Shown here: in pieces, positions 10,001 to 21,395 of the stretch
How the letters are laid out: each line of letters begins with the position of its first letter
How positions within the stretch are numbered: the first letter of the stretch is position 1
Position numbers and translations under genes: made by a program
Notes under the pieces: model-generated
Told to the model about the DNA's origin: nothing
The model's database searches: none
Seen by the model: only the letters and a program-made list of their open reading frames with translations
Origin: Selaginella moellendorffii
Lineage: Eukaryota; Streptophyta; Lycopodiopsida; Selaginellales; Selaginellaceae
Reading direction: 5' to 3'
Assembly: GCF_000143415.4 (NCBI RefSeq)
Contig: NW_003314367.1
Span: 338,598-402,597, forward strand
DNA length: 64,000 nt

Positions 10001-12051
10001 GTTTTAGTCGATATTAATTCAAAATTCCAACAACACAATAAATCTAATTGTGATTTTGGTTTACCACTCCCAACTCTTACTCCCATTATCAAACACATGC
10101 TTAATATAGAGATCCATGACCCATCACAAGACCAAATAAATGCAAACATAAATCAATTCAGTTATAAACAACGTTATATTTTTGAACTCATTATAAATGC
10201 CATTGACACTAACCAACATCAATGTTTCTTTATTGATGGTACTGGAAAAACTTTTCTACTTAATACCATCATTACAGTATTACAATTTTAAAAAATAAAA
10301 GTAATCAGTATGGCATGGATTGGGATTGCAAACATTTTGCTAAAATATGGTCAAACAGCACATACAACTTTTAAACTTCCTGTTCCTTTAAATGAAACTT
10401 CTGTCTCTGCTTTAACAATTAATAGTGATACTGGAAAAACCATTAAACAAGCAAATGTTCTCATATGGGATGAAATTTGGTCCACACACATGCTTTCTCT
10501 ATGGTTGATAAATGTTTAAAGCATCTTAAATGTAATTCTAAACCATTTGGAGGCGTTATAGTGATTACAAGTGGTGACTTTCGTCAAACCTTTCCTGTTG
10601 TTCCCCATGGCCATAGAACCTCTATTATTTCAAACTCAATTAAAATGAATAGACTATGGTCACTTTTTACAACACTAACACTAACAAAGAATATGCGTTC
10701 AAGCAATCTTTGTATTTCTGAATGGCTTCTCAAACTTGGCAATGGGTAATAGTAGTTTGCAGTTGCCATGTCTCCCACCAAATATTATCAAAATACCACA
10801 TGCATTATCTATCTCTACACCTATTGTAAACTTTGTTTTCCCAAATACTGATGATATTATAAATACCTATACAACTACATCAAAGGTTATTCTCACCCCA
10901 CTCAATGATGACACATTTAGAATAAATAATGACATTGTTGGAAGACTACCAGGTGATCCATATGTTTATTTGAGCATTGACACGGTTAACTCAGATCACC
11001 CTAAAGAGTTCCCAATTGAATTCTTAAATTCAATCACCCCATCGGGACTACCATCACACAAATTAATTCTAAAAAAAAATGTGATTTTGATTCTTCTTAG
11101 GAACATATCTCCACAAATTGGTTTATGCAATGGCACTCGCCTCATTCTCAAGCAAGCATCTCAGAACGCTTTAGATTGTGAAATTATCATGGGACAATTC
11201 AAGGGATCGCGAGTTTTTATTCCACATATTACCCTTACACCTTCTGATATTGAAATCCCTTTCAAGATGTCCCGAAGACAATTCCCAGTTCGTCTGGGTT
11301 ATTGCTTAACTATTTTTAAAGCCCAAGGCCAAACTTTCAACCATGTTGGCATTTACCTCCCCTAACCTATTTTCACACATGGTCAACTTTATGTTGCTTT
11401 GTCAAGGTGTAGATCACCTGAACAACTTCGTGTTCAAGTGTTTGTAACCCCCTTTCAAGGCAATCTTATACCACATGATCAACACTTTTACACTGTGAAT
11501 ATAGTCTATGCTGAAATTCTTAAGTAGATTGACAAATACATGGCACAATTCTAAATATAACCATGATTCCACAAAACTATCTACTCAGCCACCCTTGACT
11601 TGCAATTGTGAGTTTCAAGTGCACACCACAACAAAGCTAGCACTGACTGGTGTGCCTTGGATGGTGTCCCATTTTAGTTATGGCAACATGCTATTAAGTT
11701 GCTAATGGCAGAAGTATACTTTTCATCCTATTGCTTCTTGAGTGCAGCTCTCATTGCAATATAATGGTTTTCGGCTCATCCCAGGAACCTCTCTAGCGGG
11801 CTGTGGAACAAGTAGCAACACCTGCACCAAAGATGGACTTGGAAGTATTCTTTGGGCTTTTTGTGTTCAAAATGGAGGAATGCAACTCAATAGTGATCTA
11901 ATCTAGCTTATATAATGCTTATAACACATTTTGTCAAGAGAATGTCTTTCAGTTGTGGAGTCGATCAAATAGCAAACATAACTAAGCTCAGGAAACCTCT
12001 TCAAATGGCATCAAATTTGCCAACCACCCAGCATTTGCTGGCAATTGCTAG
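7058..12051 (+). mobile_element. Autonomous Helitron, decayed
   Basis: The 3' end is well defined: palindrome CCAGCATTTGCTGG (12028-12041), CAATTG and CTAG (12048-12051) followed by T, matching the other two family termini. Inside is a plus-strand Rep-helicase gene broken by frameshifts and stops. The left limit is inferred from the abutting 3' terminus at 7,057; no clear 5' TC end was found. The 3' tail from about 11,500 to 12,027 contains no recognisable gene. The element is AT-rich, unlike nearby host genes. Confidence 0.72.
7157..11465 (+). pseudogene. Helitron Rep-helicase (RepHel), multiply frameshifted
   Basis: Helitron replication initiators join a Helitron-like N-terminal domain, an HUH endonuclease and a PIF1-type helicase. 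The longest frame (7,473-8,678) covers the N-terminal domain: 'LLQLDKLLRTINPYAQAFQ', 'QQFIVDAYVKVESNNLNFFR' and 'LPSIFPSSPRVMQQHYQDV'. A frameshift near 8,610 follows. The HUH motif is seen as 'KRGLPHCHFL' near 8,815-8,845 and the motif with the catalytic Tyr as 'YLFQYVYKGYD' near 9,233-9,265. The helicase follows in several frames: Walker A at about 10,233, Walker B 'VLIWDEI', 'GDFRQTFPVV', 'RRQFPVRLGYCLTIFKAQGQ' and finally 'LYVALSRCRSPEQL'. Walker A reads 'FIDGTGKTF', lacking the usual Pro-Gly-Gly of this family. The gene cannot make a working protein. Confidence 0.88.
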
Positions 12052-12353
12052 TATAAACATAACTTTTCAACTATTTTCGCTGCTATCTGCTAACAAACAA
12101 TAGTATACCATGGGAACTGGAAATCTTCTGGCTCGTCAAGGAGTGTAGCATGTGTTCAGGATGTCCTTGTTCTTTGCAACCTTGGAGTAGGGGGAACCGA
12201 AAATACACATGGCAACGATGCTTTCCACATTAAAAAGTACCAATTTCGAAAGGATGAGTTACCTTTCCAGGAGTCCTGGCACATCAGCGATTTGTGTTGG
12301 CCACTACTTAACTCAACACAGAGTTTGTTTTACCTCTTAGAGCCTCTGCTCTC
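12052..12353. other. Spacer right of the Helitron; no gene seen
   Basis: No coding frame or RNA gene was recognised. A motif CAGCGATTTGTG...GGCCACT...TTAACTCA at about 12,285-12,315 recurs at about 12,440-12,470, flanking the 18-bp repeats. Confidence 0.5.
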
Positions 12354-12443
12354 GAGTCCTGCCGTGTCAGTGAGTCCCGCCACATCAGCATGTCCTGCCA
12401 TATCAGCGAGTCCCACCACGTTAGCGAGTCCTGCCACATCAAC
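12354..12443 (+). repeat. 18-bp minisatellite, five units
   Basis: Five contiguous units of the form gagtccYgccacatcagc start at 12354, 12372, 12390, 12408 and 12426, with one to four differences each. There are no spacers, so this is not a CRISPR-like array. Similar sequences flank the block on both sides, suggesting slippage or unequal exchange. Confidence 0.85.
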
Positions 12444-12499
12444 GATTTGTGCTGGTCGCCATTTAACTCAGAATAACCTTTCTAAAAATACGGTATCCC

Positions 12500-13415
12500 C
12501 AGGACCTTGCCGTGTGCGCGTAGTTTGTCTGTAGGAACTTCAGCTTGCAAGTTTCTGCAGTGTTATTCAAAGCCGGCAAATCATCCGATAGCACAAACAC
12601 CACCATGTAGCCAGCTCTGTCTAGTATCCCAAAAGCAGGGTTCACCAAGTTCTTCAGTAAAGCATCCGAGAACTCCGTATACTGATCAACCACCCCCGGC
12701 TCAGCAACGCATCTAGTAGGCAAATCGATGATGAGAAGATCAACAGCTCCCTGGACACATTTCGGTAGAGACTTTGCACAAAAAAGTGAACAGTTCAGCT
12801 TGACCTGTGACTGACAATCCAATCCTCAAGCTCCTTTAGTCCTGGCGGAAAAGGTCCCAGCTTTGAAGTACTACTGGACTGCAAGGTTTCCTGAATCTGC
12901 ATGAATGATTTCCCAACTCCCGTTTCCGTTCTCTGGCATCAGCATCCTCAACATATCACCTTCTTCCGATCTGGCGACGGGGCTGAAGAAAAAGCCTGGC
13001 CCTTGCTGCCCTTGGTGGCCGATCTTGCTGACTTGTGTATCTTGTAGCTGGCCATCTCCCATTCCGGACAGCCACCGGGAAGGAAATCCAGCCAGAAAGG
13101 ACAGTACTACACTTCAAAATCGCTAATGTCACACATGAGCCTGCTCCACATACATCCAAAATTTTCAGGGAGTGCATCATTTTTCCATTTGAAAAACCAT
13201 AAATAGATAAATATAAATAAAGAAACCAATTAAAGACTTGCCTGAATGTCATTCTTTTCGAACTCAAATAACTGAGAATGTAAAATTGTCGCACTAACTC
13301 CTTGTTCTCACGCATCCTCTGGTACATATCTAGCTCGTGCATCTTCATATACCAGGCCATAAACTCGTCAACGTAACTGCTTGCCTGTTCGACCTGCAAG
13401 TGCCATTCCCATTAG
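12500..13415 (-). pseudogene. Methyltransferase-like gene, left copy, decayed
   Basis: Read on the minus strand, exon-like pieces include 'VEQASSYVDEFMAWYMKMHE' after an acceptor at about 13,400, then a segment 'SLKILDVCGAGSC' resembling the glycine-rich AdoMet loop of class I methyltransferases. At 12,800-12,560 comes 'VKLNCSLFCAKSLPK', 'AVDLLIIDLPTR' (position and form of a D/N-P-P-Y-type motif IV) and 'FGILDRAGYMVVFVLSDD', which resembles the strand after motif IV. The frames do not join cleanly, and AdoMet-loop spacing differs from the right copy. One intron appears to start with GC (GCAAGT) in both copies. Methyltransferase identity is an inference from motif order; the substrate is unknown and the copy is probably dead. 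Confidence 0.35.
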
Positions 13416-14400
13416 CTTTTTTCACAACTTGCTAAGGAGGTCTAAGACCTCCCAACCAAGAGTTCCTTTGCATTTGGTACTTCTTCACCCACCGAGGTCG
13501 CTCCTATGAAGATAGATAACAATTAAGTAATATATCAACAAAGCAAAAGAGGACTTCATCCACCTCTATGCTAAGTCCCATTACTCTTTCAATGGCAACA
13601 AATTTCATTTTGTCAATATTTAAACTCTTATTACACAAGTTCTAATAAACCAGGCAGAACCTAAACCAGATACAATAGACTCAGCTTAATTCGCATTGCA
13701 AGGTTTCCTTTGTTCCTTTGGCACTAAGTGGTTAGTAGCGTCAGTGCTCTCCACTCTCAATAGGGTACTAAAACAACTGGTACTCCACCCACCACGTTCG
13801 CCCATTAATTGCCAAAAGACATACCATCTTGTTTCTCCAAGTGAAATTACACTCTTTGATGAAAACCACCTAATAGAGTTTCAGCTGCCTTCAGTGACTT
13901 GCATATTCACTAGCATTCGGTTAGTTATTTCCCCCACAAGCCACTAATCCTAGATAATAAAAAAACTCGGACAACCAGAAATCCACATCTCTCACAGGGA
14001 CAAGTTCTATCCAAACATGAGGTGGTTTCACTCCACCAAGCCTTTCGGTTATGCCTGCATTTCAACGCTTCCACAATCTAATACCTTCAGTTCCATATCT
14101 GAGCATTGTGGAGCTCATACTATCTGGTTCACCCAGGGCCTTTACGAGCCTACCAATAACCAAGAATTTCCAAAACCACATTACAGGTTTTCAAGCTCTT
14201 CAAACTCTCTCTATCGGTAAACTAGTTCTCCAGAGTTTCAGTTAGGTTCTCTAGTTAGCCAGGAAGAAAAACTCTTCCTACAGATTAGCATTCGTTTAGC
14301 TTACAACAACTTGTAGCCAGCAAGGAATCTGGATCTTCCAACATGTTTTGAATTGACGTCCCATTTCGCAGTTCATCTGTTTGAAAATAAACTAAAGAAA
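12600..14400 (+). repeat. Segmental duplication unit 1, left copy
   Basis: Nearly the same sequence occurs at 26,545-28,345 in direct orientation, with a few small indels (for example a segment present at about 26,893-26,960 and absent here). It contains the methyltransferase-like remnant and about 1 kb without a recognised gene (13,420-14,400). The similarity stops at about 14,400, exactly where the right copy passes into the intact NTPase gene. Confidence 0.85.
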
Positions 14401-14559
14401 ATTAAAACAGTCAACTAGTCTCTCTGATACCAGGACCCATTTCTGGTACTGGCTGCCCTCTCAAGAAGCCTCGACCTACGTTCCGACTCGGAGCTTCTAT
14501 TTTACCAACTTTCGAGTGCGGCATAAATGTTAAATGCTATTGCCTGGAGATTCTCATAA

Positions 14560-15190
14560 ATGTTAGAAGCTAGCATTTATGTTGTTGCCATGGCTGGAAC
14601 AGTGAATGTTGCCATGTGTGCAAGAATGGAATTCATTCGTGTGGCAGCGAGGGATGATTTGCAAGCGATCTATGGTGCCTTGAAAGAAGTCGTTGTTGCC
14701 ATAGCTGGAGCAATGGATGTTGTGGCTAACCTCCAAGCCCTTCACGGCACTCTTGAAAGCTGACATTGCCACAACCCTCTATCGGGTAAGCATTTGTTAG
14801 ATCTAGATTTTGTGCGGCTTTTAAAATACTGGATCAGGATTTGGATGGCTTGATCAGGTCCAAAGCGCAAAGTGGCGCTGCTGCTGGTTCAGTGATTCAT
14901 AGAAACGACGAAGTGTTCTTTTTTTCTCAGGAAATTTTTTTCTGATTCGGATCTTCGGAAATAAAAAGGCTTATATGTCGTAAGCTTCTGATAGTAAGTC
15001 TTTTTCCGGGCAAGAACATAGACATGAACGTGGCCTGGCAGTATCTAATTGGTACTTTCTTGTAGGTGGATGAGACCCTTTGGAGCTGCCGATAGTCACT
15101 ACTGGGTTTTGTATGGTAGAGGAACATGTGATAGAAGGAAGATTTACAAGCGATCCATGGTGCATTAAAGGAGGGTGTGGTTGCCATAGA
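14560..15190 (+). repeat. Fragment of the membrane repeat-protein gene, inverted relative to 30,680-31,560
   Basis: A plus-strand frame from 14,560 reads 'RVAARDDLQAIYGALKEVVV', one to two units of the internal repeat of the protein at 30,959-31,582. The following 14,797-14,930 and 14,990-15,110 match the reverse complement of about 31,020-30,890 and 30,830-30,690. A further repeat-like piece follows near 15,140. The copy is broken and much shorter than the right one. Confidence 0.7.
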
Positions 15191-15239
15191 TAAATGGTGA
15201 TGAACTTAAAAACCACATAAATTGCAATGGTGCTAACAA

Positions 15240-18200
15240 GCACCATGGCAATAGGAAAACTCCATCACTAGGGTTTGCAGCAACAAGAACAAAATCAACC
15301 TTCACAAATCAGGGTTTGCAGCAGCTATGAAAGACGTCACAAGAACCCTAAGCTAACGGTCCCTTTGAAAATAAAGACGTGGCCACTGGCGGCCGTTCGT
15401 ACAGTGGTCTGGCGGGAATTCGAGTTCCTTGTGCCACGATCAGTGGATTCTCGCGATTTCTATCAGTACGTGGGCTCGATGACAAGAGGACGAAGAGAAG
15501 GATGGCGCTCCATCTCCCCGACTTCTTTCGTCCTCATGGTTTTCCAGGTATAAAAAGATTGAGAGTGATCCTCGGACTGATAATGTAGATGGATGTGTAA
15601 GGAATATGTTTCTTTTCTTCGTTAACTAAGACCTCGAGAAATTTTTTACAAAGCTCACATTTGCAGTGCCTCAGAGAAGCGTTCTCTCAGCCGCTCCACC
15701 TTGAGCACCGACGAATGCTGTTTCCCAAAATATGTCCGGAAGTTGTCGATCAGTATCCAAGGTCGTGTGACACCGCCATCACGCTACGATAATAGTTGTT
15801 CTCCAGCCGCTCGCGAATCACGTCCATGGAGATTGGTAGCGCAATCCTGCATTGATTGAAAACCTTTAGCTTCTTTCTCAATCGCAAGAGATTTTTCCAA
15901 CTTGCCTGTCAAGAAAATCCGGCTTGCTCACGGCCTGCTGCAACCTCCACAAGCCATACTCGTCCTGCGAAAAGCAAAAGCTCGTCAAGCCAAAAGCAAA
16001 AGCAAAACCTTCCTCACGTCTATGATCGATCGCGCAAAAACAAACCTTGGATTGGTTCGAGTGGAGCACCTCGTCCACGATGTCGAGCAGCTCACGCACC
16101 TTGTCCTGCTCGATCTGTGGCGACTCCCAAGTTAAAGGATTCTCAACGTCGTGAAGCTCCCAGGGGCAGTGGTTCGTCGTCGATGGCTCGTCCTTGTACA
16201 GCACACTGATGCTGTCCCAGGGGCTGTTTGGAAACTCGGGCGACTTTGCCTTCACCTGAGTTATCGTCCCTTCCCACCAGCGACCACCTTCTTCCTCGTC
16301 CGACCTCCACTTGTCCCGACTGGACCAGTTCCTGGCCATGGAGGCCTCGTAGCGGCTTCTCTCCACTATAAAGTCGGCGAAGTCTGTCAGCTCCGGCAAG
16401 TCGACGCTGAAGCTGCTGCCGCGAATCCTGTACCCGTCCATGAACTCAAGAGTCAGCCGGCAACAAGTGTTCCCCGACACCTCGAGAATGATGTACTCCA
16501 GTCCGGTGATCTCGCAGAACTCGACCGCTTGCAGTTCCCTTTTCACGCTTCTCCAGGGACCATCGTCGTCGAGCCGCTTGTTGTCTAAGTAGTCTTGATG
16601 TCCCTGCGATCGACAGTTTCAATTCAAACATAATTCAAGACAAGCTCGTTGGATCTCTTACCTGTCGGAAGTACACCACCTCATCACCATACTGTGGGAT
16701 GTAGCGCGTCCGCTCCACCTCTATCAAGAGTAACCAGGACACGTTGCTCGGACTCCGATGCACCGTGCTCAGGTTTCTCCTCACGTGGAAATCCTTGTAC
16801 CTCGACCCAACGTTCTTCTGCAGCTTCACTTTAAGTCTGCTCGAAGTTCTTCTTTCGGGCTTTCGGCGTCCATCGTCGTCGCTGCTTCTATCCCAGTCCG
16901 AGTCGTCGTAAGACGAGCTAGCTTCCCAGTGTGAGGAACGGCCGACGTTTCTCCTGCTTCTTGTGGACCTGCTGTTAACCACGCGACCCTGCCCCAGCCG
17001 TGTACTTCTCCTGCGGCCACCTGAAGCGTGCTCGTCGGCCTCATAACACTCGGTCTTAGTCGCAACTTTGCGAGGCCTTCTCCTTGAGTAGACGGCCTTG
17101 TTCATATTGCGCTTCATTTGTATATCGTCCACGTCCAGGTCCTCACTTGCCTGCTCTTCCTCGGGCTTGTAAGCATCCTCCAGCGACTCACTGTTACTGC
17201 CGGGTGAAACCTCTTCGTGGTAATCAGGGTCATTGTCACCATCTGGAGCTTCTCCATTCTGTAAGGACTCATTGCTCATAAGAGTGTGATTCTGCTCTCG
17301 TCTCTGCTGTTCGTCACGGTAGTCAGCTGAAAGAGACCTCTCCGACTCGGACTCGCTAATGATCGCCCTTGCCACCACCTTTGTGTCTCCGTTTTCTACA
17401 CGAGTCGCTTCAAGGCCTTTCTTGGTATCACAAGGAACGTCTACCAGTTTATCCTCTTCGGAGCTGCTGCTGCTGTGATAAGGCATGCGAGCACGCTTGG
17501 CTGCTTTCCCCTTCTTCCATATGTATCCCTGTTTGTCGTCAGACGAAACAGCTTCAGTGGGATTCTCGTCCGCGATAAAACCATCTGTTTCTGGATGACT
17601 GTCATTAGCCTCGGCCACGGGGACCTTAGAAGTGCCTTGTTCTGGTATTTCGAGGCTCCGAAAAGTATCCTCGTTGTTGGACGTTTGTGCACAGTTTCTC
17701 AACTTGAGTACTAACTTTCGCTGAGACCTTGGCCGCCTGCATTCACCCACATCCGAAGTCTCTGCGGGACTCTTCTTCGGAGGTTCATCGTCTTCACGTT
17801 CCTGAGTTTCTGTAAGAACTTTCCCGTTGCGTAGAAGCCTCTGGTTCTCGTTCTCTCCAGATGTACCAGGTCTTTTGGCATCCTCAGCGGCCAGGCGGCG
17901 TGCTTCGTCGTCTTCGTACTCATGTAAGCTCGAAAACATGGTCAACGCATTCCGAGCTGCCATCCTCATAGGCCTCAATGCATGGTCTGGGTTTGACTTT
18001 CTTATCCGCTTTCTAGACCTCAGCCTCTGCATTTCCTCAGGCATCAAAAGAGCATTGTTTGACTCCTCCAAGCGCCTGCGCTTTTGCTTCCTCACCAAGG
18101 TTGCGAGTACCTGTAGTGGACAATCACCATTGAAGTTATCAGAGACGCAAAAGCTGGACGTACGTACCTCTCTCTTCTTTTTCCTTGTTCTTCGGTTACG

Positions 18201-19529
18201 AAGCCCATCAGAATCGATTTCGTCAATTTCTTTGTCGGTTGTTTCCGATTCACAGATCGTACCACTTTCTTCTCGAGCTTTCTTCGCTCGCGCAGTAATC
18301 AGAACCAGAATCGTCACTCAATCCAGTGACTTCTTCATCCCAGTCCATTGCCTCACCATCCGCCGGTTGTTCTACCCATCTGTTGCCTTGCTGGTTTGTT
18401 TGCTCGATTGCTTGTAGAGCGGCAACTACTGCTTGAGGCTGATCTTGAGGAATAAACGCTGGATCATCAAACGTTCCCACTGCGAGCTGAACTGATGGTG
18501 GTTGCCAGTAGCAACCTAGGAGTCCCAGACGACGTTGCTGGTACGAACTTTGATAAGGTTCTGGATAGGGAATCAAGCCTGAAAATGAAACAGAAAAATA
18601 AGTTGGACGAGGTGAGAAGTCACCAGCTTACTTGCATCGCACAAGAGATCTTGAAGATTCCTTTGATGAGGAGGCAACTGAGTTTCCTGTAAAAGAAAGA
18701 TACTCAGTTTTTGCAAGAACAATACCCGAAAAGAACAACACTCAGGACTAAAACTAAATAAAAGCACTTACATCATTTTATTTACCTGATCGAGAACGTT
18801 TCCATGAGTATCTCGAACAAGAGGCCGATAATCTCCAAGAAAAAACTAAACAAAACCCGAAAAACAAACAAACAAAAAAAAGCTGTTAGGAGAAGGAGAT
18901 GAAGCTAATCTTCCTGATACCTGGTCGTATTTCGCATCTTCGTCGTCTTGACTTGGTGGTGCTCCCGTAGAAAAAAGGTAGACCTGGCCGACCTCATCGG
19001 AAACAACCAATGAGGTTCCATCCCTGAAAATTGGCAAACATGAGAACAGTATATGGATATGAGAACAAGCTTACGGTGAAAAGTTGCCATCGACAAGATT
19101 ATAATCTCCCGTCTCAAATGTCCTTACTGGACGGCCCTCCCAGATCTAAAACAAAATTCGTGATCATTTTTTTTGAGCGAATACACTTACATCCCACACA
19201 ATAACTCGGCCATCGTAGCCCGCACTCATTGCAATGTGAGGATTGCATGGATGTACATCTAGCACGTAAGTCTAAATAATAGATGTTAAGAAAGAATAGA
19301 ATCAATAAATTCAATACCTGCTTGGTATGGCCAGTTAAACAGTGCACCAGACTGCCATCAACCGCATTCCAGACACATATCCGGCAATCTGCACATCCAT
19401 GTTATTCCATAAAATTAGTTCGTGAGGTATCTTACCCATAATCGCGGCGAGTACAAAACGATTGTCCAAACTCCAGACTATCATATTAACACCTCGAGGA
19501 GTTGGAAGCAGTTTTTGTTGAGGTCCACC
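15240..19529 (+). repeat. Segmental duplication unit 2, left copy
   Basis: The stretch matches about 31,590-35,955 in direct orientation with low divergence, giving an offset near 16.4 kb. It starts ahead of the bromodomain/WD gene's 3' end and breaks inside a WD-repeat exon at 19,529. Small indels (1, 9, 12 and 17 bases) separate the copies, so the duplication is fairly recent. Confidence 0.9.
15655..19529 (-). pseudogene. BRWD: Bromodomain/WD-repeat protein (BRWD/PHIP type), 5'-truncated copy
   Basis: This is the left copy of the gene at 32,045-38,205. It keeps the last WD-repeat exons, the acidic and basic linker, the conserved domain before the bromodomain and most of the bromodomain, but lacks everything upstream of the WD exon cut at 19,529. 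A 17-base deletion at about 18,270 shifts the frame in the Ser/Asp/Glu-rich linker so that the upstream part ends 'ASEESSRRKWYDL'. A 1-base deletion at about 15,762 shifts the frame again inside the bromodomain. In-frame differences of 9 and 12 bases are also present. With no promoter or start and two frameshifts it is a pseudogene. Its near identity means transcripts could confuse expression measurements of the full gene. Confidence 0.88.
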
Positions 19530-19594
19530 GCGCTTTTCGAGGATTCTCTGTAACAGTTTATTTCCGAATGGAGTTGGCTTGGTGGCCGGCTGTT
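19530..19594 (-). repeat. 65-bp junction piece matching 30,597-30,661 inverted
   Basis: Directly after the duplicated WD exon breaks off, the sequence from GCGCTTTTCG to GGCTGTT matches the reverse complement of 30,597-30,661, which lies upstream of the right-hand F-box remnant. The lipase-like sequence follows. This filler at the breakpoint suggests template switching or repair with a nearby copy. Confidence 0.8.
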
Positions 19595-19613
19595 TTGATT
19601 TCACTCCTCAAAC

Positions 19614-21180
19614 TTGCGGACGGGATTCCCGTCACTCATGAAGTCTTCAACAACAGGAAAGGCCTGTGTCAACCCGTATCACTACACCTGCAGGGAGTTT
19701 TCGGTCTGTGAAACTATCAAGCACTTCAATGACTCTGAATCTTTCGTTTTCTTCTGCCGCAGGTTCCAACCAAGGATGGATTTCTGCTGGGTGTGCAACG
19801 AATGTATGCTGCGAACAGATCCAAGGGGCCGGTGTTTCTGTACCATGGCATTATGCAGGTGCGTCTTCGTTCCTCTTTATCAATTCTTGTTCTGACTGAT
19901 TGCTTGCGTGAGTTGAATTGCGTTGCAGGGAGGAGAGGTGTGGGTTGTGAATCAACCAAAGGTCACTCGCATTTCTGCTCGCCGACGCTGGTTACGATGT
20001 CTTCATCGGAAACACAAGAACTTCCAACTTCAGCTACGGCCATTCCTCATTAACACGCTGAGACGATGTAGACAGACACGCACTCCACTCTTTGAGTTTG
20101 AGTCTTCTGACGAGCCGCTTTGCAGGACTATTGGGACTGGACCTGGGATACTCTGGTTGACCAAGATTTGCCAAACATGCTACGTTTCGTGCATGCTCAG
20201 ACGAATCAACGAGCAATGTATGTCGGCTTCTCGCAGGTAAACTCTTTTACTCTTTTACTCTTTCTTCATTTCCAATGTTCTAAACTTTCACTACGAGTCT
20301 TTTGCAATGACTGCTTTTGCTGCGTTTTCCCGTGGAGACGTTTCAGGCCAGGTCAAGAAGGCCGCAATGCTCCCGTTGCGTACTTAGAGCATGTTGACGC
20401 CCCTATGCTCTCCGTCGCTTCGCGGATGTACTTAGACAAGGTTTTTTTTTTCATTTTTCATTTCCGCTTTTTGTAACTCCTGGTTCCTGTCAGATCCTTC
20501 TGCTGGCGGGCGTGTTTGAGTTTCGCGTTGAAAAGTATGTATCACAGAAGTATTTTTGCGTTCCACCGGGTCTGATTCAATGCAGCCAAGATCAGTTCGG
20601 GAGGCAGAAGGGTGATCAACTCCGTCTGCAAGTTTCAGCGAACGGAACATGAGGATTGCTTCAACAATGTGCTGGATCTTGTCACAGGAACTACTGTGAT
20701 AATCTCGCCTTCAACCAGCTTCCGGAAACTAATGCAGGACCGAACTGCTGCATCAATCCAACAAGAAGATCCCGGTACGAGATGCAGGGAACCTCGATGA
20801 GAAATCTTGCGCAAATGGCTCAGTGTAAGAAATCTGCTGCGTTTTTTTATTCCTCCATCATCCTTTTCGACATCATCGTTGCAGTGGTACGATCTGGAGA
20901 GTTTCAAAAGTATGATCACGGCGCCATTGGCAATCTTATGCACTACGGAAGCATGAATCCGCCATCGTATGACCTCTCCAAGATCCCCAGTGACATTCTG
21001 CTGATCCGGGGAGAGAAGGATGAACTCGCTGACAGAGAAGATGTTGAGCGTCTAGTGAAAGAACTGCCAGGACATCCTCAGTTTGAGATCATCCCTCGCT
21101 ATGCGCACGGTGATTTAGTGCTCGGAGCTAACGCAACTTCGTTGGTGTTTAAGAAGGTGCTCGACTTCTTTGCCAAGTGA
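19614..21180 (+). pseudogene. Acid lipase (triacylglycerol lipase 2 / MPL1-like), decayed
   Basis: Plus-strand exons give a recognisable alpha/beta-hydrolase of the lysosomal acid lipase type: 'VPTKDGFLLGVQRMY', 'GPVFLYHGIMQ', 'FLLADAGYDVFIGNTR', 'DYWDWTWDTLVDQDLP', a nucleophile region 'AMYVGFSQ', 'VAYLEHVDAPMLSVASRMY' and a near-complete C-terminal exon from about 20,885 ending 'VFKKVLDFFAK' at 21,180. The His-containing 'YAHGDLVLGA' segment is present. At least three lesions occur: a frameshift near 19,965 before 'SLAFLLAD', an in-frame TGA near 20,060, and a frameshift near 20,373 before 'VAYLEH'. The signal peptide and first exon are missing next to the junction at 19,594. Confidence 0.8.
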
Positions 21181-21395
21181 AACAGCTCTCCTGCCTCTGC
21201 AAGTAAACATACGATGCAAATATATGTTAGAAATGTTGTTTGGCGCCGGGGTTTGCATCCTGGAACATCTGCTGCTCCGGGTACTTCTGCCTACTGGAAG
21301 GCGTCACGGCATTTCGATTCAAAGCAGGAGATTCATCAGGAGGTATGATTTCTTCCTTAGAGATCCAGAAAATGCATCGCGCATTTTGATTTCAA

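Noticed and set aside
12354-12443. Possible CRISPR-like short repeats
   Set aside because: The units are contiguous with no spacers, and the host is a eukaryote.
17827-18417. 196-codon plus-strand frame, with a shorter counterpart in the right copy
   Set aside because: Antisense to the BRWD linker exon; present in both copies only because the exon is duplicated.
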